Positions 8,699-17,798 are shown, counted from the stretch's first letter. The stretch is DNA of 64,000 bases from Streptomyces cinnabarinus (GCF_027270315.1 NZ_CP114413.1:62001-126000), one strand, 5' to 3'. Notes: generated from the letters alone by a model not told the origin. Made by a program: numbers and translations.

Positions 8699-9913
8699 TC
8701 AGATGCGCTCGACGATGGTGGCGATGCCCATGCCGCCGCCGACGCAGAGGGTGGCGAGGCCGTAGCGCTTGTCCTGGCGCTCCAGTTCGTCGACGAGGGT
8801 GCCCAGGATCATGGCGCCGGTGGCGCCGAGCGGGTGGCCCAGGGCGATGGCGCCGCCGTTGACGTTGACCTTGTCCAGGGACAGGCCCATGTCCTTCACG
8901 AAGCGCAGGACGACCGCCGCGAACGCCTCGTTGATCTCGACCAGGTCGATGTCGTCGATGGTCAGGCCGGCCTTGGCGAGCGCCTTGCGGGTCGCGGGCG
9001 CGGGGCCGGTGAGCATGATGGTCGGCTCGGAGCCGGAGACCGCCGCGGAGACGATCCGCGCGCGCGGGGTGAGGCCGTAGCGCTCGCCCACCTCGCGCGA
9101 ACCGATCGCCACCAGCGACGCGCCGTCGACGATGCCGGAGGAGTTGCCCGCGTGATGGACGTGGTCGATCTTCTCGACCCAGTGGTACTTCTGCAGTGCC
9201 ACCGCGTCGAAGCCGCCGAGCTCGCCGATGTCGGCGAAGGACGGCTTCAGCTTGGCGAGGGAGTCGGCGGTGGTGCCGGGGCGGATGAACTCGTCGTGGT
9301 CGAGGACGGTGAGCCCACTGCGGTCGCGGACCGGGACGACGGAACGGTCGAAGCGGCCGTCCTTCCACGCCGCGGCGGCGCGCTCCTGGGACAGGGCGGC
9401 GTACTCGTCGACGTCGCGGCGCGAGAAGCCCTCAAGGGTGGCGATGAGGTCGGCGCCGATGCCCTGCGGCACGAAGTCGGTGGCGATGCTGGTCATCGGG
9501 TCGGCGAACCAGGCGCCGCCGTCCGAACCCAGGGGCACCCGGGACATGGACTCCACACCGCCGGCCAGGACCAGGTCCTCCCAGCCGGAACGGACCTTCA
9601 TCGCGGCCATGTTGACCGCTTCGAGGCCGGAGGCGCAGAAGCGGTTCTCCTGGACGCCGGCGACCGTGTCCGGCAGGCCCGCGGCGATGGCGGCGATGCG
9701 GGCGATGTCGGAGCCCTGGTCGCCGACCGGGCCGACGACACCGAGGACGATGTCATCGACGGCGGCCGGGTCCAGGCCGGGGTTGCGGGACTGTATCTCC
9801 CGGATGAGGCCGACGACCAGGTCGATCGGCTTGGTGCCGTGCAGGGCGCCGTTCGCCTTGCCGCGGCCGCGCGGGGTGCGGATCGCGTCGTACACATACG
9901 CTTCGGTACTCAC
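8699..9913 (-). CDS. Acetyl-CoA acyltransferase (3-ketoacyl-CoA thiolase, FadA-like), 404 aa
   Basis: Thiolase that splits 3-ketoacyl-CoA with CoA to acetyl-CoA and a shortened acyl-CoA. The nucleophilic Cys is in ENRFCASGLEAVN (about residue 89), the His in GGAIALGHPLGATGA and the second Cys in LCVGGGMG near the C-terminus. The GTG at 9913 is chosen because AAAGG precedes it by nine bases and the protein then begins STEAYVYDAIRTPRG, the standard N-terminus. It lies between the acyl-CoA dehydrogenase (44 bases upstream) and, across the TnpB element, the FadB-like gene, its usual operon partner. Confidence 0.93.
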   Translation of the reverse strand: MSTEAYVYDAIRTPRGRGKANGALHGTKPIDLVVGLIREIQSRNPGLDPAAVDDIVLGVVGPVGDQGSDIARIAAIAAGLPDTVAGVQENRFCASGLEAVNMAAMKVRSGWEDLVLAGGVESMSRVPLGSDGGAWFADPMTSIATDFVPQGIGADLIATLEGFSRRDVDEYAALSQERAAAAWKDGRFDRSVVPVRDRSGLTVLDHDEFIRPGTTADSLAKLKPSFADIGELGGFDAVALQKYHWVEKIDHVHHAGNSSGIVDGASLVAIGSREVGERYGLTPRARIVSAAVSGSEPTIMLTGPAPATRKALAKAGLTIDDIDLVEINEAFAAVVLRFVKDMGLSLDKVNVNGGAIALGHPLGATGAMILGTLVDELERQDKRYGLATLCVGGGMGIATIVERI

Positions 9914-9957
9914 GTCGGACTGCCTTTCAAGGTGCAGTGTGGGGCGGTCGGAAGGGA

Positions 9958-11100
9958 TCAGGTGAGCAGCGAGCGGCCGATGATCTCCTTCATGATCTCG
10001 GTCGTCCCGCCGTAGATGGTCTGGATGCGGCCGTCGGTGAAGGCCTTGGCGATGGGGTACTCGGTCATGTAGCCGTATCCGCCGTGGAGTTGCAGGCACC
10101 TGTCCGCGACCCGCTTCTGCAGCTCGGTCGCCCACCACTTCGCCATCGACGCGTGTACGGCGTCCAGCGTGCCGTTGGCGTGTTCCTCGACGCAGCGGTC
10201 CAGGAAGGCTCGGGTGACGGCGCACTCGGTGGCCATCTCGGCGATCTCGAAGCGCACGTGCTGCAACTTGGCGAGCGGGCGGCCGAACGCCTCACGTTCC
10301 TTGACGTATGCGGAGGTCAGCTCCAGCAGGCGCTCCGCTCCGGCGATGGCGGCGACCGCGATCGTGATGCGTTCCTGGGCGAGGTTGGTCATCAGGTGGA
10401 GGAAGGCGCCGTTGAGCTCGCCGAGGAGGTTTTCCTTGGGGACGCGCACGTCGTGGAAGAACAACTCGGCGGTGTCCTGGGACTTCTGGCCGATCTTGTC
10501 GAGGTTGCGGCCGCGCTCGAAGCCCTCCATCCCCCGCTCGACGATGAGGAGGGAGAGTCCGTGGGCGCCGCCCTCCGGGGTGGTGCGGGCCACGACGACC
10601 ACCAGGTCGGCGTTGATGCCGTTGGAGATGAAGGTCTTGGAGCCGTTGAGGACCCAGTGGTCACCGCGGTCCTCGGCGGTGGTGCGGATGCCCTGGAGAT
10701 CGGAGCCCGCGCCGGGCTCGGTCATCGCGATCGCGGTGACGTGCTCGCCGGAGCAGAACCCCGGCAGCCAGCGCCGCTTCTGCTCGTCGGTCGCCAGCGA
10801 GGTGAGGTAGGGGCCGATCATGTCGTTGTGCAGGCCGATGGCGAAGCCGGGCGTGTAGGCACGGCCGAATTCCTCGGCGAGGACGGCGGCATAGCGGTAG
10901 TCGGGGTTGCCACCGCCGCCGTACTCCTCATCGACGGCCAGGCCGAGAAGACCCTGTCGGCCGGCGGCGAGCCAGACGTCGCGGGAGACGATGCCGTCCT
11001 TCTCCCACTGCTCGTAGTGGGGGTGCACCTCCTTGTCCAGGAAGGTGCGGACGACTCGCCGGAAGGCCTCGTGGTCCTCGGTGTAGATCTGACGCTTCAT
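9958..11100 (-). CDS. Acyl-CoA dehydrogenase, 380 aa
   Basis: FAD-dependent enzyme that introduces the first double bond of beta-oxidation. Visible signatures are AMTEPGAGSDLQG (flavin-binding loop), GSKTFISNG and the C-terminal LHGGYGYMTEYPIAK followed by YGGTTEIMKEIIGRSL; the Glu of GGTTEIM is near the catalytic-base position of this family. Its ATG overlaps the stop codon of the CoA-transferase gene (ATGA), so translation is coupled. Length is normal. Substrate chain length or branching cannot be read from sequence. Confidence 0.93.
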   Translation of the reverse strand: MKRQIYTEDHEAFRRVVRTFLDKEVHPHYEQWEKDGIVSRDVWLAAGRQGLLGLAVDEEYGGGGNPDYRYAAVLAEEFGRAYTPGFAIGLHNDMIGPYLTSLATDEQKRRWLPGFCSGEHVTAIAMTEPGAGSDLQGIRTTAEDRGDHWVLNGSKTFISNGINADLVVVVARTTPEGGAHGLSLLIVERGMEGFERGRNLDKIGQKSQDTAELFFHDVRVPKENLLGELNGAFLHLMTNLAQERITIAVAAIAGAERLLELTSAYVKEREAFGRPLAKLQHVRFEIAEMATECAVTRAFLDRCVEEHANGTLDAVHASMAKWWATELQKRVADRCLQLHGGYGYMTEYPIAKAFTDGRIQTIYGGTTEIMKEIIGRSLLT

Positions 11101-12284
11101 GCGGAATGCTCCTGAACGGTTGGAATCAAAGCGGGCACGGCCCAGTCATGGGCCACTGCGGCCATGTCGCCGCCCGGCCGGGCGGGACCGGCGTGTACAC
11201 GCGTGGGGGTGAGAGAGAAACGGGGTGCGGGCGCGGGCTGCGGCAGTCCCCCGTGCTCGGTGAAGGTGGCGCGGGCGGCGAGGTGCGGGTGGTCCGGGGC
11301 CTCGTGCAGGGACAGGACCGGAGCGACACAGGCGTCGGTGCCCTCGAAGACCTCGGTCCACTGCGCGCGGGTGCGGCTCCGGAATCGTGCGGCGACGGCC
11401 GCGCGCAGCCTGGGCCAATAAGCAGGATCGAAGCGAGCGATACCGGCATCCTCGATGCCCAGCAAGCGGGCGAACTGGCTGTAGAACTGCTGCTCCAAGG
11501 CGCCGACAGCCATGTGGCCGCCGTCGGAGGTCTCGTACACGCCGTAGAAGGGGCAGCCTCCGTCCAGCAGGTTGGCCCCTCGCCGGTCCTGCCAGCCACC
11601 GGCCATCAGCAGGCCGTGGATCATCGTGGTGAGGTGCGCGGTGCCTTCGACCATGGCGGCGTCGACGACCTGGCCCTCGCCGTGGGTCCGTGCGTGCTGC
11701 AGGGCGGCGAGGACGCCGACGACGAGGTAGAGCGAGCCGCCGGCGTAGTCGCCGACCAGGTTGGCGGGAATCGTGGGCGGGCCGTCCGGGTCGGGGCCGA
11801 TCATGCCGAGGGCGCCAGTGATCGCGATGTAGGCGATGTCATGGCCGGCGGTGGGAGCGAGCGGGCCGTCCTGGCCCCAGCCGGTCATCCGGCCGTAGAC
11901 GAGCCGGGGGTTGCGGGCCCGGCAGTCCTCGGGGCCGACGCCGAGGCGTTCGGTGACGCCGGGGCGGTAGCCCTCGATCAGGATGTCGGCCCGCTCGACC
12001 AGGTCCAGCACCGTGTCCGGACCGCCCTCGGCCTTGAGATCGACGAGGACGGAACGCTTGTTGCGGTTCGTGAGGTCGTACGCGGGGGCGACACCGATTC
12101 CAGTGCCGCCCGGGCGGTCCACGCGCACGACGTCGGCGCCGAGGTCGGCGAGCAGCATCGAGGCGAAGGGGCCGGGCCCGATACCGGCGAGTTCCACCAC
12201 CCTGACGTCACGCAGCGGGCCGCTCCTCCGCGGCGCTCCAGCGTCTCCCGCACAGCGGGGAGAGGGCGACAACGCGTCACTCAC
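11097..12284 (-). CDS. CaiB/BaiF (family III) CoA-transferase, 395 aa
   Basis: Family III CoA-transferases move CoA between carboxylic acids. The N-terminal DVRVVELAGIGPGPFASMLL motif, LADLGADVVRVDRPGG, the SVLVDLK segment and the catalytic Asp in ANLVGDYAGGSLY are all present. It is most like alpha-methylacyl-CoA racemase relatives of this superfamily, which prepare branched acyl-CoAs for oxidation; the choice between racemase and transferase cannot be made here. The GTG start at 12284 overlaps the end of the SDR gene by eight bases, and its own stop overlaps the dehydrogenase start. Confidence 0.9.
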   Translation of the reverse strand: MSDALSPSPRCAGDAGAPRRSGPLRDVRVVELAGIGPGPFASMLLADLGADVVRVDRPGGTGIGVAPAYDLTNRNKRSVLVDLKAEGGPDTVLDLVERADILIEGYRPGVTERLGVGPEDCRARNPRLVYGRMTGWGQDGPLAPTAGHDIAYIAITGALGMIGPDPDGPPTIPANLVGDYAGGSLYLVVGVLAALQHARTHGEGQVVDAAMVEGTAHLTTMIHGLLMAGGWQDRRGANLLDGGCPFYGVYETSDGGHMAVGALEQQFYSQFARLLGIEDAGIARFDPAYWPRLRAAVAARFRSRTRAQWTEVFEGTDACVAPVLSLHEAPDHPHLAARATFTEHGGLPQPAPAPRFSLTPTRVHAGPARPGGDMAAVAHDWAVPALIPTVQEHSA

Positions 12285-13092
12285 CGCGGACTGACGCGAG
12301 AAAGCGGCCGGCTTCCTCGATCCCGCGGATGCTCTCGAACGATCCGCCGCCGTCGCACGGGATCACCGCACCGGAGATGTAGGCGGCCGCCGAGGACGAC
12401 AGGAACATCGCCAGATCGGCGATCTCCTCCTTCGTGCCGAACCGGCCCAGCGGAACGGTCTTGACCGACCTGTCGCCGTCCGGGTCGTCTCCCGGAGACA
12501 GTCGCGCCAGGCCCTCCGTACCGGCGATCGGGCCGGGCGCGATCGCGTTCACGCGGATGCCCTTGTCGCCCCACTCCAGTGCGAGCACCCGGGTCAGCTG
12601 GTCCACGCCCGCCTTCGCCGCGCACACATGGGCCTGGTACCGCACGGGGATCACCGCCTGCGGCGCGGTGATGTTGATGACCGAGGCGCCCGGCGCGAGG
12701 TGCTCGAGCCCGGCACGCATCACGTGGAACGTCCCGTTGAGGTCGATGTCGACCACGACCTTGAAGCCGTTCGACGACAGGCCCTGCGCCTCGGCCAGGA
12801 AGTTGCCGGCCGCTCCGGAGACCAGGACGTCGACGGGCCCGAACTCCGAGCGCACCGCTCCGAAGACCTCCTCGACCGACCCCATGTCCCGCACATCGGC
12901 CACGAACCCGCGCACCGGGTTCCCGTACGCGCCGAGCTGCTTGACGGCCGCATCGACGTTGGTCTGCTTCCGGCTGGCCACCGCCACCGCGGCTCCCCGC
13001 GCGGCGAACGCCTCGGCGATGGCCAGGTTGATGCCGGACGTGCCGCCGAACACCACCGCGGTCTTGCCACTGAAATCGAACCGGATGTCCAT
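12277..13092 (-). CDS. SDR oxidoreductase, 2,4-dienoyl-CoA reductase-like, 271 aa
   Basis: First gene of the minus-strand acyl-CoA operon. The Rossmann motif is VVFGGTSGINLAIAEAF. At the active site the usual Tyr of YxxxK is missing: the sequence reads HVCAAKAG, so the Lys is kept but the Tyr position is His. Loss of this Tyr is known in 2,4-dienoyl-CoA reductases of the SDR family, which also share the NFLA and APGPIAGTEG segments seen here. The ATG at 13092 is preferred over 13098 because GAGGAG lies six bases before it and directly abuts the other. Would reduce unsaturated acyl-CoAs entering beta-oxidation. Confidence 0.85.
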   Translation of the reverse strand: MDIRFDFSGKTAVVFGGTSGINLAIAEAFAARGAAVAVASRKQTNVDAAVKQLGAYGNPVRGFVADVRDMGSVEEVFGAVRSEFGPVDVLVSGAAGNFLAEAQGLSSNGFKVVVDIDLNGTFHVMRAGLEHLAPGASVINITAPQAVIPVRYQAHVCAAKAGVDQLTRVLALEWGDKGIRVNAIAPGPIAGTEGLARLSPGDDPDGDRSVKTVPLGRFGTKEEIADLAMFLSSSAAAYISGAVIPCDGGGSFESIRGIEEAGRFLASVRGE

Positions 13093-13142
13093 GCGCATCT
13101 CCTCAGGTGTCTGACGTATGGAACGGCAGCGTCAGCCAACTC

Positions 13143-13243
13143 GACAAAATAGTCAAGTACAGAGCTCGACATCTAGAGGCCTTTAGATGCGATGCCCGGC
13201 GATAGATCTCCTGTGACACCCATCTCACTGACAAAATCGTCAG
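13143..13243. promoter_or_regulatory. Pair of GACAAAATnGTCA operator-like sites upstream of the acyl-CoA operon
   Basis: GACAAAATAGTCA at 13143-13155 and CTGACAAAATCGTCAG at 13228-13243 share 12 of 13 bases and are each inverted repeats of the form TGAC-N6-GTCA. The first lies about 50 bases upstream of the SDR start codon. The nearby TetR gene at 15299-15997 is the obvious candidate binder (inference). Confidence 0.55.
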
Positions 13244-13350
13244 GTCTCGTGGAGTATTGGACGCAACCCGGGAAGCCGCTGGTGGGGCGCCCGCGGGGAG
13301 GGATTTCCTGGCTCTGGAGGCACGCGGAGGCCCGGAGCCTTCCCTTGCCC

Positions 13351-13374
13351 GATTGTGCAACTAGTTGCACAATC
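13351..13374. promoter_or_regulatory. 24-base perfect palindrome upstream of the nitronate monooxygenase gene
   Basis: Each 12-base arm is GATTGTGCAACT read outward from the centre, with no spacer. It lies 78 bases before the ATG at 13452 in the divergent region. Shape and length suit a MarR- or TetR-type operator, and it differs in sequence from the GACAAAAT pair, so two regulators may act on this intergenic region. Confidence 0.6.
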
Positions 13375-13451
13375 GCTGACTGTCTGTGCCGAGAGCCCTT
13401 CCGCCGGTGATGCCGCCGAGGACTCACCGACCGCCACGCAAAGGACCAGCC

Positions 13452-14450
13452 ATGCCGTTGCCCCCTGCCCTCTCGCGGCCCCTCACGCTGCCCGTCGTGG
13501 GCTCGCCCCTGTTCATCGCCTCAGGCCCGGAACTGGTCACCGCCCAGTGCCAGGCCGGGGTGATCGGCTCGTTCCCGGCCCTGAACGCCCGGCCGGCGTC
13601 CCTGCTGTCCGACTGGCTGGACCGCATCACCGAGGAGAACGCCGCGTATGCGGCAGCACACCCGCACGCGGTCGTCGCCCCGTTCGCGGTCAATCAGATC
13701 GTGCACCGCTCCAACGACCGTCTTGAGCCGGACATGGACGTGATCGTGAAGCACCGGGTGCCGATCGTCATCACCTCCCTGGGCGCCCGCCCCGAGATCA
13801 ACGACGCCGTGCACTCCTACGGAGGGATCGTGCTGCACGACGTGACCAGCAACGAGTTCGCCCGCAAGGCCATCGAGAAGGGCGCCGACGGCATCATCGC
13901 CGTGGCCGCCGGTGCCGGAGGCCACGCGGGCACGCAGTCCCCGTTCGCCCTGGTCCAGGAGATCCGGGAATGGTTCGACGGCCCGCTGCTGATGTCCGGC
14001 GCCATCGCCCACGGACGGTCGATCCTGGCGGCCCTGGCAGCGGGAGCCGACCTCGCCTATATCGGGTCGGCGTTCCTGGCCACCGCCGAGGCGAACAACC
14101 CGCCCGCCTACAAGCAGATGATCGTCGACAGCACGGCCAAGGACATCGTCTACAGCAACCTGTTCACCGGCGTCCACGGCAACTACCTGCGCGGCAGCAT
14201 CACCGCCGCCGGACTCGACCCCGACGACCTCCCCGAGTCCGACCCGTCCGCCATGGACTTCGGCTCCGGCGGCAACACCGAGGCCAGGGCATGGAAGGAC
14301 ATCTGGGGATCCGGCCAGGGCATCGGGGCCGTCAAGCAGCGCCTCACGGTCGCCGACCTCATCACGACGTTCAGGACGCAGTACGAGGCCGCGGCGCGTG
14401 CTCTCGACGCCAGGACGTCCCTCCATGCGGCCGCGCCCGCGACCACCTGA
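13452..14450 (+). CDS. Nitronate monooxygenase (2-nitropropane dioxygenase family), 332 aa
   Basis: FMN-dependent TIM-barrel enzyme. The family pattern is visible: a N-terminal PVVGSPLFIASGPELV segment, PFAVNQIVH, the phosphate-binding GADGIIAVAAGAGGHAG and the GADLAYIGSAFLATAEA motif near residue 215. AAAGGA lies seven to ten bases before the ATG at 13452. It starts a plus-strand pair with the enoyl-CoA hydratase and is divergent from the acyl-CoA operon. Members in this context are often annotated only by homology; the true substrate could be an enoyl or nitro compound. Confidence 0.88.
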   Translation: MPLPPALSRPLTLPVVGSPLFIASGPELVTAQCQAGVIGSFPALNARPASLLSDWLDRITEENAAYAAAHPHAVVAPFAVNQIVHRSNDRLEPDMDVIVKHRVPIVITSLGARPEINDAVHSYGGIVLHDVTSNEFARKAIEKGADGIIAVAAGAGGHAGTQSPFALVQEIREWFDGPLLMSGAIAHGRSILAALAAGADLAYIGSAFLATAEANNPPAYKQMIVDSTAKDIVYSNLFTGVHGNYLRGSITAAGLDPDDLPESDPSAMDFGSGGNTEARAWKDIWGSGQGIGAVKQRLTVADLITTFRTQYEAAARALDARTSLHAAAPATT

Positions 14451-14504
14451 ACCGACTCCGTCCGCCCCGCACGACCTGCCGCCAGCCCCAGAAACGGAAC
14501 CGCC

Positions 14505-15293
14505 TTGACGAACGCCCCTACCGTCACCGCCTCCGCACAAGGCCCTGTCCAGACGATCCGCATCGACCGGCCGACCCACCTGAACAGCCTGGACCTCGCC
14601 ACCAAGTCACAACTGCTGGCAGCCCTTCAGGCCGCGGCCGACGACCCCGACGTCCGCGCCGTGGTCCTCACCGGAACCGCACGAGCCTTCTGCGTCGGCC
14701 AGGACCTGGACGAAGCGCGGACCGCGGACGGTCCCGACGCCATGGCCGACGCGGTACGCGAGCACTACGGCCCCCTCGTCCGAACCCTGCTGACCATGCC
14801 CAAGCCCGTCATCGCGGCCGTCAACGGCGTCGCCGCGGGCGCGGGCATGGCCCTGGCGCTGGCGTGCGACTTCCGGATCGCCGCCACGTCCGCGACCTTC
14901 ACCACCGCCTTCGCCGGGATCGGCCTGTCCTGCGACACCGGGATCTCCTGGACCCTGCCCCGCATCGCCGGCCGTGCGGCAGCCCTCGACCTGCTGCTGC
15001 ACCCCCGCCTCCTCAACGCGGCAGAGGCCCTCGACCTGGGGCTCCTGCACCAGGTCACCGCCGACGAAAACCTTGATGCCAAGGTGCAGCGCAGCGCCGC
15101 CGCACTGGCCGCCGGTCCCACTCACGCCTTCGCCGCCATCAAGGCGGCCGTGACCTTCGCGTCCGAATCGACGCTCGACGCCGCGCTGGAACACGAAGCG
15201 ACGCAGATCGCCCGCACCGGGGCCTCAGACGACTACCGCCTCGGCCTGGACGCCTTCCTCGCCAAGCAGAAGCCGTCGTTCACGGGACGCTGA
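14505..15293 (+). CDS. Enoyl-CoA hydratase/isomerase family protein, 262 aa
   Basis: Crotonase fold: oxyanion-hole segments are VVLTGTARAFCVGQDLDEA and AVNGVAAGAGMALALACDFRIA, followed by FAGIGLSCDTGISWTLPRIAG. The sequence around GLSCDTGISW resembles PaaG-type 1,2-epoxyphenylacetyl-CoA isomerases, where an Asp at this loop is catalytic, so ring-compound or unsaturated acyl-CoA isomerisation is possible besides hydration. It follows the nitronate monooxygenase gene by 54 bases and ends six bases before the convergent TetR stop. Confidence 0.88.
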   Translation: MTNAPTVTASAQGPVQTIRIDRPTHLNSLDLATKSQLLAALQAAADDPDVRAVVLTGTARAFCVGQDLDEARTADGPDAMADAVREHYGPLVRTLLTMPKPVIAAVNGVAAGAGMALALACDFRIAATSATFTTAFAGIGLSCDTGISWTLPRIAGRAAALDLLLHPRLLNAAEALDLGLLHQVTADENLDAKVQRSAAALAAGPTHAFAAIKAAVTFASESTLDAALEHEATQIARTGASDDYRLGLDAFLAKQKPSFTGR

Positions 15294-15298
15294 ACCAG

Positions 15299-15997
15299 TC
15301 AGTTGCCGTCGGCGTCAGCGGACGCCGTACCCCCAGAGGCGTCCGCGCGAGCAGCCCACGCCTCATCGGGCGCGCCCCGCAGCCCGATGGCCGACGCCCA
15401 CAGGCGCGAAAGGTGATCGACGATCATGTCCTCGTCGAACGGTTCCTCCATCGAGGAACGGGCGTGGGCGACCTGCTCGACCATCGACCCCAGCGCCAGC
15501 GCGGTCAGCCTCGTGTCCAGATCCGGATTGGCAAGCCCCGCGTCCTGAAGTCGCTTCAGGCCCTTCGTGGCACGACCGACGTAGAACTCCCGGATCTCAA
15601 GGACGATCTGGCGCAGGGCTTCGTCCGCGGCCGCCCCCTGGTCCACCAGCCGCAGCACCTTCGAGGCCCGGTCCCAGGCGCGGAGGTAGCGCCGGTTCGA
15701 CTCCACGAGCTTCGCGTAGGGATCGTCCACCACGTCCGGTGACGCCAGGCTCGACGCCAGCATCTCACCGGCAACGGATCGGACGACGTGGTGCAAGAGG
15801 TCGTCCCGGGACTCGAAGTACGTATAGAAGGTCCCGTACGAGACGCCCGCAGCCTGCGCCACCGCTTCGGGGCTGAAGGCGGACCAGCCTTGCTGCTCGA
15901 GAACCTCCCGCCCGGCAAGGATCAGCGCGTCACGGGTACGCCGACCACGCGTCGTGGTCGGCGGCGTCGGGGCCGGCTTGGTCCTCTGTCGTCCCAT
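15299..15997 (-). CDS. TetR-family transcriptional regulator, 232 aa
   Basis: The open frame runs further upstream, but the ATG at 15997 gives the standard N-terminus (MGRQRTKPA) directly before the HTH domain. DNA-binding domain at residues 20-70: TRDALILAGREVLEQQGW, then VAQAAGVSYGTFYTYFESRDDLL. The C-terminal domain is the ligand-sensing part. Its location at the edge of the acyl-CoA gene cluster, convergent with the hydratase gene, makes it the probable regulator of the cluster, sensing an acyl-CoA and binding the repeats at 13143-13243 (inference). Confidence 0.9.
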   Translation of the reverse strand: MGRQRTKPAPTPPTTTRGRRTRDALILAGREVLEQQGWSAFSPEAVAQAAGVSYGTFYTYFESRDDLLHHVVRSVAGEMLASSLASPDVVDDPYAKLVESNRRYLRAWDRASKVLRLVDQGAAADEALRQIVLEIREFYVGRATKGLKRLQDAGLANPDLDTRLTALALGSMVEQVAHARSSMEEPFDEDMIVDHLSRLWASAIGLRGAPDEAWAARADASGGTASADADGN

Positions 15998-16191
15998 GCC
16001 GCAATCATCCCACCCCAGCGGAGTGCCACCGCGGCCGCCTCGCTCCGGCCGCGCAGAGGCGCGCCTCGCTGCGGCGCGATCCGCAGGGTCAGTCGCCCCC
16101 GTCCCCAGCACACGGTCTCGCGCTGTTCCCCGGCCAGGGCATGCTGGACGGTGCGGCGGCAGCGGCGGGTGAACTGGGGCTGGGCGATGCG

Positions 16192-16233
16192 CCGGGCGGG
16201 CCCCGTCGCCATCGCTGACGCGGGCCCGCCCGG
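16192..16233 (-). terminator. Long G/C hairpin after the small secreted protein gene
   Basis: Perfect 12-base arms (CCGGGCGGGCCC / GGGCCCGCCCGG) around an 18-base loop, 15 bases beyond the stop codon of the minus-strand gene at 16248-16628. Probable rho-independent terminator without T-run. Confidence 0.7.
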
Positions 16234-16247
16234 ACGCTTGGTACGAC

Positions 16248-16628
16248 CTACGGGTACACGATGTAGGCGTAGCAGTCGCTGCAACCCTTGATGTACGCCC
16301 AGCGGAACTTGCCGTTGGGGCTGGTGAGTTTGACCTCTCTCGCGTCGTGGCGCCACTCCCCCAGGCTGTCACCCATCACACGCAGCCAGGCGTGACCATC
16401 GCACCAGGCCTTCCCATCCACTGGGTTGTCGCCCTTGATGGCGCGAGCCGACGTCGAGGTGACGTACAGCGAGTAGATGTGATTGCACGAGCGCTCGTAC
16501 TGGAACGTGCCCGGCCGGTCCACCTTGATCGTGTCGGATGGGTCCTGGCCCCGGGCGGACGCCGGGGTGATGGCGAGCATGAAGGCGGCCGCGAGCGCGC
16601 CGAGGACGGTGACGATTCGTCTGCGCAC
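16248..16628 (-). CDS. Small secreted protein, unrecognised, 126 aa
   Basis: The GTG at 16628 follows AGGGGGAA at suitable spacing and starts a clear signal peptide (RRRIVTVLGALAAAFMLAITPASA, cleavage near ASA-RG). The mature part, about 100 residues, has cysteines in ERSCNHIY, GKAWCDGHAW and KGCSDCYAY that could form two disulfides, and ends in YAYIVYP. No domain is recognised. It stands alone between a TetR gene and a divergent SNase-like gene and is closed by a strong hairpin. Extracellular role unknown. Confidence 0.75.
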   Translation of the reverse strand: MRRRIVTVLGALAAAFMLAITPASARGQDPSDTIKVDRPGTFQYERSCNHIYSLYVTSTSARAIKGDNPVDGKAWCDGHAWLRVMGDSLGEWRHDAREVKLTSPNGKFRWAYIKGCSDCYAYIVYP

Positions 16629-16919
16629 GAAATTTCCCCCTGAATGTGTGTCGCACGTGTTCGGTGCCAATCCGGCACCGCGGCCACCGTAGTGATCCTC
16701 CCGTTCGCGGAGTACCTACAACTGTCCAGGGTGAGCCGAGCCGGCACGCACGTCGGCCATGGCGCGGCTGGCCTCGAACGAGGGCCCGGTACTGAGAGGG
16801 GCCTACCGAGCGAACGCCTTGCGTGTTTTCACCGGCTGTGCATCAGACACTCCTAGTCTGTAACGCTGAGTGAGCATCTGTCAGGTGCTCCCGCCTCACT
16901 GCAAGGGAGCCGCGCCGTC

Positions 16920-17798
16920 ATGACCATGTTGCTGATCAAGGGTTCGTACCATCTCATCGGAAGCCGGGCGGACGGGGACACCGTCCACTTCAAGCCGGAC
17001 AAGAAGGAGGAGTGGGACCTCGTCCCCGGCCCCCACAAGGTCGAGCGCAACACGTCCGGCAAGGCCAAACTGCGGCTGGACGCCATCGACACGCTGGAAA
17101 CCCACTACGCGCGCAACGGCAACCCCGAAGTCCACCAGCCGTGGCTCCACGGCCGCGCCGCCAGGGACGAGCTCACGAACTGGCTCGGCTTCACCGCCGT
17201 AGAGCGCACGGAGGACGAGACCGTCACCGCGGCCACTCCCCCCACCCGGCCCGGCTGGATCCTCACCCGCGGTGCGGCCCGCGACAAGCGCTGCATCGCC
17301 CTGGTCGGCAAGGGCACTCCCCCGGGCACCAGCGGGACGCAGATCCACGTCGACGAGGCGATGCTGCGGACCACGTTCAACCACCACGTGCTCGCCGAGG
17401 GCCTGGCCTACCCGACGTACTACACGAGCCTCTTCCCCGACCTGCGCAACGAGTTGACCGCGGCAGTGCGCCAAGCGAAGGAGGCCGTGCCCAAGAAGGG
17501 CCTGTGGAAGGACGACGACACGCTGGACGGCGCGACCGTCACCGGCATCGACTCCCTCCAGGACGATGTCGTGATCCTGCCCAAGCTGTTCCGGCGGCTG
17601 GTGGACTACCTGTACCTCGGTGACCCCGACCACCCCGACCTGACCGGTTTCCCCGCCTTCCTCGACCAGGCCGCGGATCAGTTCTGGATCATCTCCACCG
17701 GCCACCCCACGACAGGCCTCGACGTCGTCGTCGAAGTCATGGACAGCAAGGTACGGATGACCCATCCGCCCGAGGACCTCGTCTTCGTCGAGAGCTGA
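16920..17798 (+). CDS. Staphylococcal-nuclease-like (thermonuclease) domain protein, 292 aa
   Basis: The segment AKLRLDAIDTLETHY ... HQPWLHGRAARDELTNWLGF resembles the OB-fold core of thermonucleases, where VRLxGIDAPE and a later AKxxLxxLL helix hold catalytic Asp and Arg residues. Here the first motif has Asp and Glu (DAIDTLE) but the family's basic catalytic residues are not obvious, so nuclease activity is uncertain. The rest is a C-terminal region of unknown fold. No signal peptide. AAGGGAG precedes the ATG at 16920. A second start (M3) is possible. Confidence 0.6.
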   Translation: MTMLLIKGSYHLIGSRADGDTVHFKPDKKEEWDLVPGPHKVERNTSGKAKLRLDAIDTLETHYARNGNPEVHQPWLHGRAARDELTNWLGFTAVERTEDETVTAATPPTRPGWILTRGAARDKRCIALVGKGTPPGTSGTQIHVDEAMLRTTFNHHVLAEGLAYPTYYTSLFPDLRNELTAAVRQAKEAVPKKGLWKDDDTLDGATVTGIDSLQDDVVILPKLFRRLVDYLYLGDPDHPDLTGFPAFLDQAADQFWIISTGHPTTGLDVVVEVMDSKVRMTHPPEDLVFVES

